This document shows, one piece after another, positions 6,960 through 7,530 of a stretch of DNA of 7,530 nucleotides (its first letter is position 1; the number at the start of each line of letters is the position of its first letter). Source of the stretch: an uncultured Porphyromonadaceae bacterium (GTDB taxonomy: Bacteria > Bacteroidota > Bacteroidia > Bacteroidales > Muribaculaceae). The stretch lies in contig URZG01000101.1 of the NCBI GenBank assembly GCA_900552325.1, positions 1 to 7,530 on the forward strand, read 5' to 3'. The notes under the pieces were generated by a model that was not told the DNA's origin, made no database searches, and saw only the letters and a list, made by a program, of their open reading frames with translations. The position numbers were made by a program, and so were the translations under genes.

Positions 6960-7530
6960 TCAATTTAAAACATCAATGCAGGATTCAAAACAACCCACAG
7001 TATCTTTGAAACCAAGGATTTGTTTGATTTTCTGTTTCACTTTCACAGATCTCCACGTCGCATTAAGACGACGGTTGAAATCCTTTAAATTTCCGTCGAT
7101 AATCTTCGGCAGCCAAACCGACTTTTTCACAAATGCCACCGTGCGTTCGTCAGCAAGTATCACAGAACCCGTATCATGACCGATACAGATCTCTCGCAAT
7201 TCTTTCTGAGCCATAATCTTCTCACTCATATCGGCAGAGCTCTCTCCTATTGCCACACAGGCATCCTGTAGGAGATGCATCAGATTGCGGCCTACTCCAA
7301 AACTGTTTTCGACAGGAACCGCGTAATGCCTGAGAAGAGCCAGCCCCTCCTCAGTTATCAGGCGCTGACGCAGAAGCAATTTTTCCGGAGAATGTTTCGT
7401 ATATTTCAGCGAGGCACCGGAGAAATCTCCGTAGACATATCCCACTGCACCGGACAAAGCAATACCTCTCACATTTCTGAGGTAACGGTAAATAAAATGA
7501 CGGTCCTCGCTATGTGATAGCCTTGTATCG
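6960..7530 (-). CDS. GT2-like glycosyltransferase, C-terminal 189 residues (5' end beyond right edge)
   Basis: The frame is open from the right edge (first complete codon at 7529-7527) to TGA at 6962-6960. The first residues, DTRLSHSEDRHFIYRYLRNV, look like the SED/ED segment of family 2 transferases, where the Asp is the catalytic base, followed by the aromatic helix and the IALSGAVGYVYG strand that closes the catalytic domain. YTKHSPEKLLLRQRLITEEG comes next. The remaining roughly 140 residues form a mainly helical, lysine-rich tail that I do not recognise. A GTG at 7472-7470 could be mistaken for a start, but the coherent coding upstream shows that it is internal. The nucleotide-binding half is outside the window, so the family call rests on the ED region and on context. 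The stop is one base from the aldolase start. Confidence 0.72.
   Translation of the reverse strand, partial: DTRLSHSEDRHFIYRYLRNVRGIALSGAVGYVYGDFSGASLKYTKHSPEKLLLRQRLITEEGLALLRHYAVPVENSFGVGRNLMHLLQDACVAIGESSADMSEKIMAQKELREICIGHDTGSVILADERTVAFVKKSVWLPKIIDGNLKDFNRRLNATWRSVKVKQKIKQILGFKDTVGCFESCIDVLN

Larger units (their letters stand above)
1..7530 (-). other. Segment of a single surface-polysaccharide biosynthesis operon
   Basis: All supported genes lie on the minus strand. Junctions in transcription order are: stop, one base, start (6962-6956); ATGA overlap (5960-5957); TAATG (4715-4711); TAATG (3510-3506); ATGA (2498-2495); TGAATG (2012-2007); ATGA (1761-1758); and a 12-bp gap (652-663). 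This spacing implies one transcript with coupled translation, and leaves no intergenic space for promoters or terminators. I found no tRNA, rRNA, insertion sequence or CRISPR array. The mix of four glycosyltransferases, a polymerase-like membrane protein and an acyltransferase is typical of capsule or O-antigen loci. No flippase, initiating sugar-phosphate transferase or export gene is inside the window, so the operon continues on both sides. Confidence 0.88.

Noticed and set aside
7470..7472. GTG as a start for the gene at the right edge
   Set aside because: The same frame stays open to the window edge and encodes a GT2-like SEDRHFIYRYL segment upstream, so this Val is internal and the gene is partial.

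Overview
The window is an uninterrupted stretch of a surface-glycan (capsule, O-antigen or exopolysaccharide) biosynthesis operon. Every real gene lies on the minus strand, so transcription runs from right (7530) to left (1). The gene content suggests a Bacteroidota member, probably Bacteroidales: a GT32 capsular transferase, an EpsG-type polymerase, a family-3 acyltransferase and several GT2/GT4 transferases. None of the junctions I inspected has a convincing Shine-Dalgarno sequence, and several starts follow A/T-rich leaders, which also fits that phylum. The assignment is an inference from gene style, not from any marker gene.

Layout in transcription order: (1) the C-terminal part of a GT2 glycosyltransferase entering from the right edge (7530-6960); (2) a DRE-TIM aldolase of the 4-hydroxy-2-oxovalerate aldolase (MhpE/DmpG) type (6958-5957); (3) an uncharacterised PP-loop ATPase-like protein with a QueC-like four-cysteine cluster (5960-4713); (4) a GT4 glycosyltransferase (4713-3508); (5) a membrane acyltransferase of the OafA/WecH type (3508-2495); (6) a GT32 transferase cut by an in-frame TGA into two contiguous reading frames (2498-2010 and 2009-1758); (7) an EpsG/Wzy-like polymerase (1761-664); (8) the N-terminal 217 residues of another GT2 glycosyltransferase leaving at the left edge (651-1).

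The genes overlap by 1 or 4 bases or abut. The largest gap is 12 bp, so there is no room for internal promoters or terminators, and promoter, flippase and initiating transferase must lie outside the window. The expected pathway is that the four transferases (two GT2, one GT4, one GT32) build a lipid-linked repeat unit, the acyltransferase decorates it, and the EpsG-like protein polymerises it in the membrane. The unusual part is the overlapping aldolase/PP-loop pair. Neither is a standard nucleotide-sugar enzyme, and together they may supply an unusual acidic or amidated substituent. That pair and the nonsense-split GT32 are the points most worth a second look.
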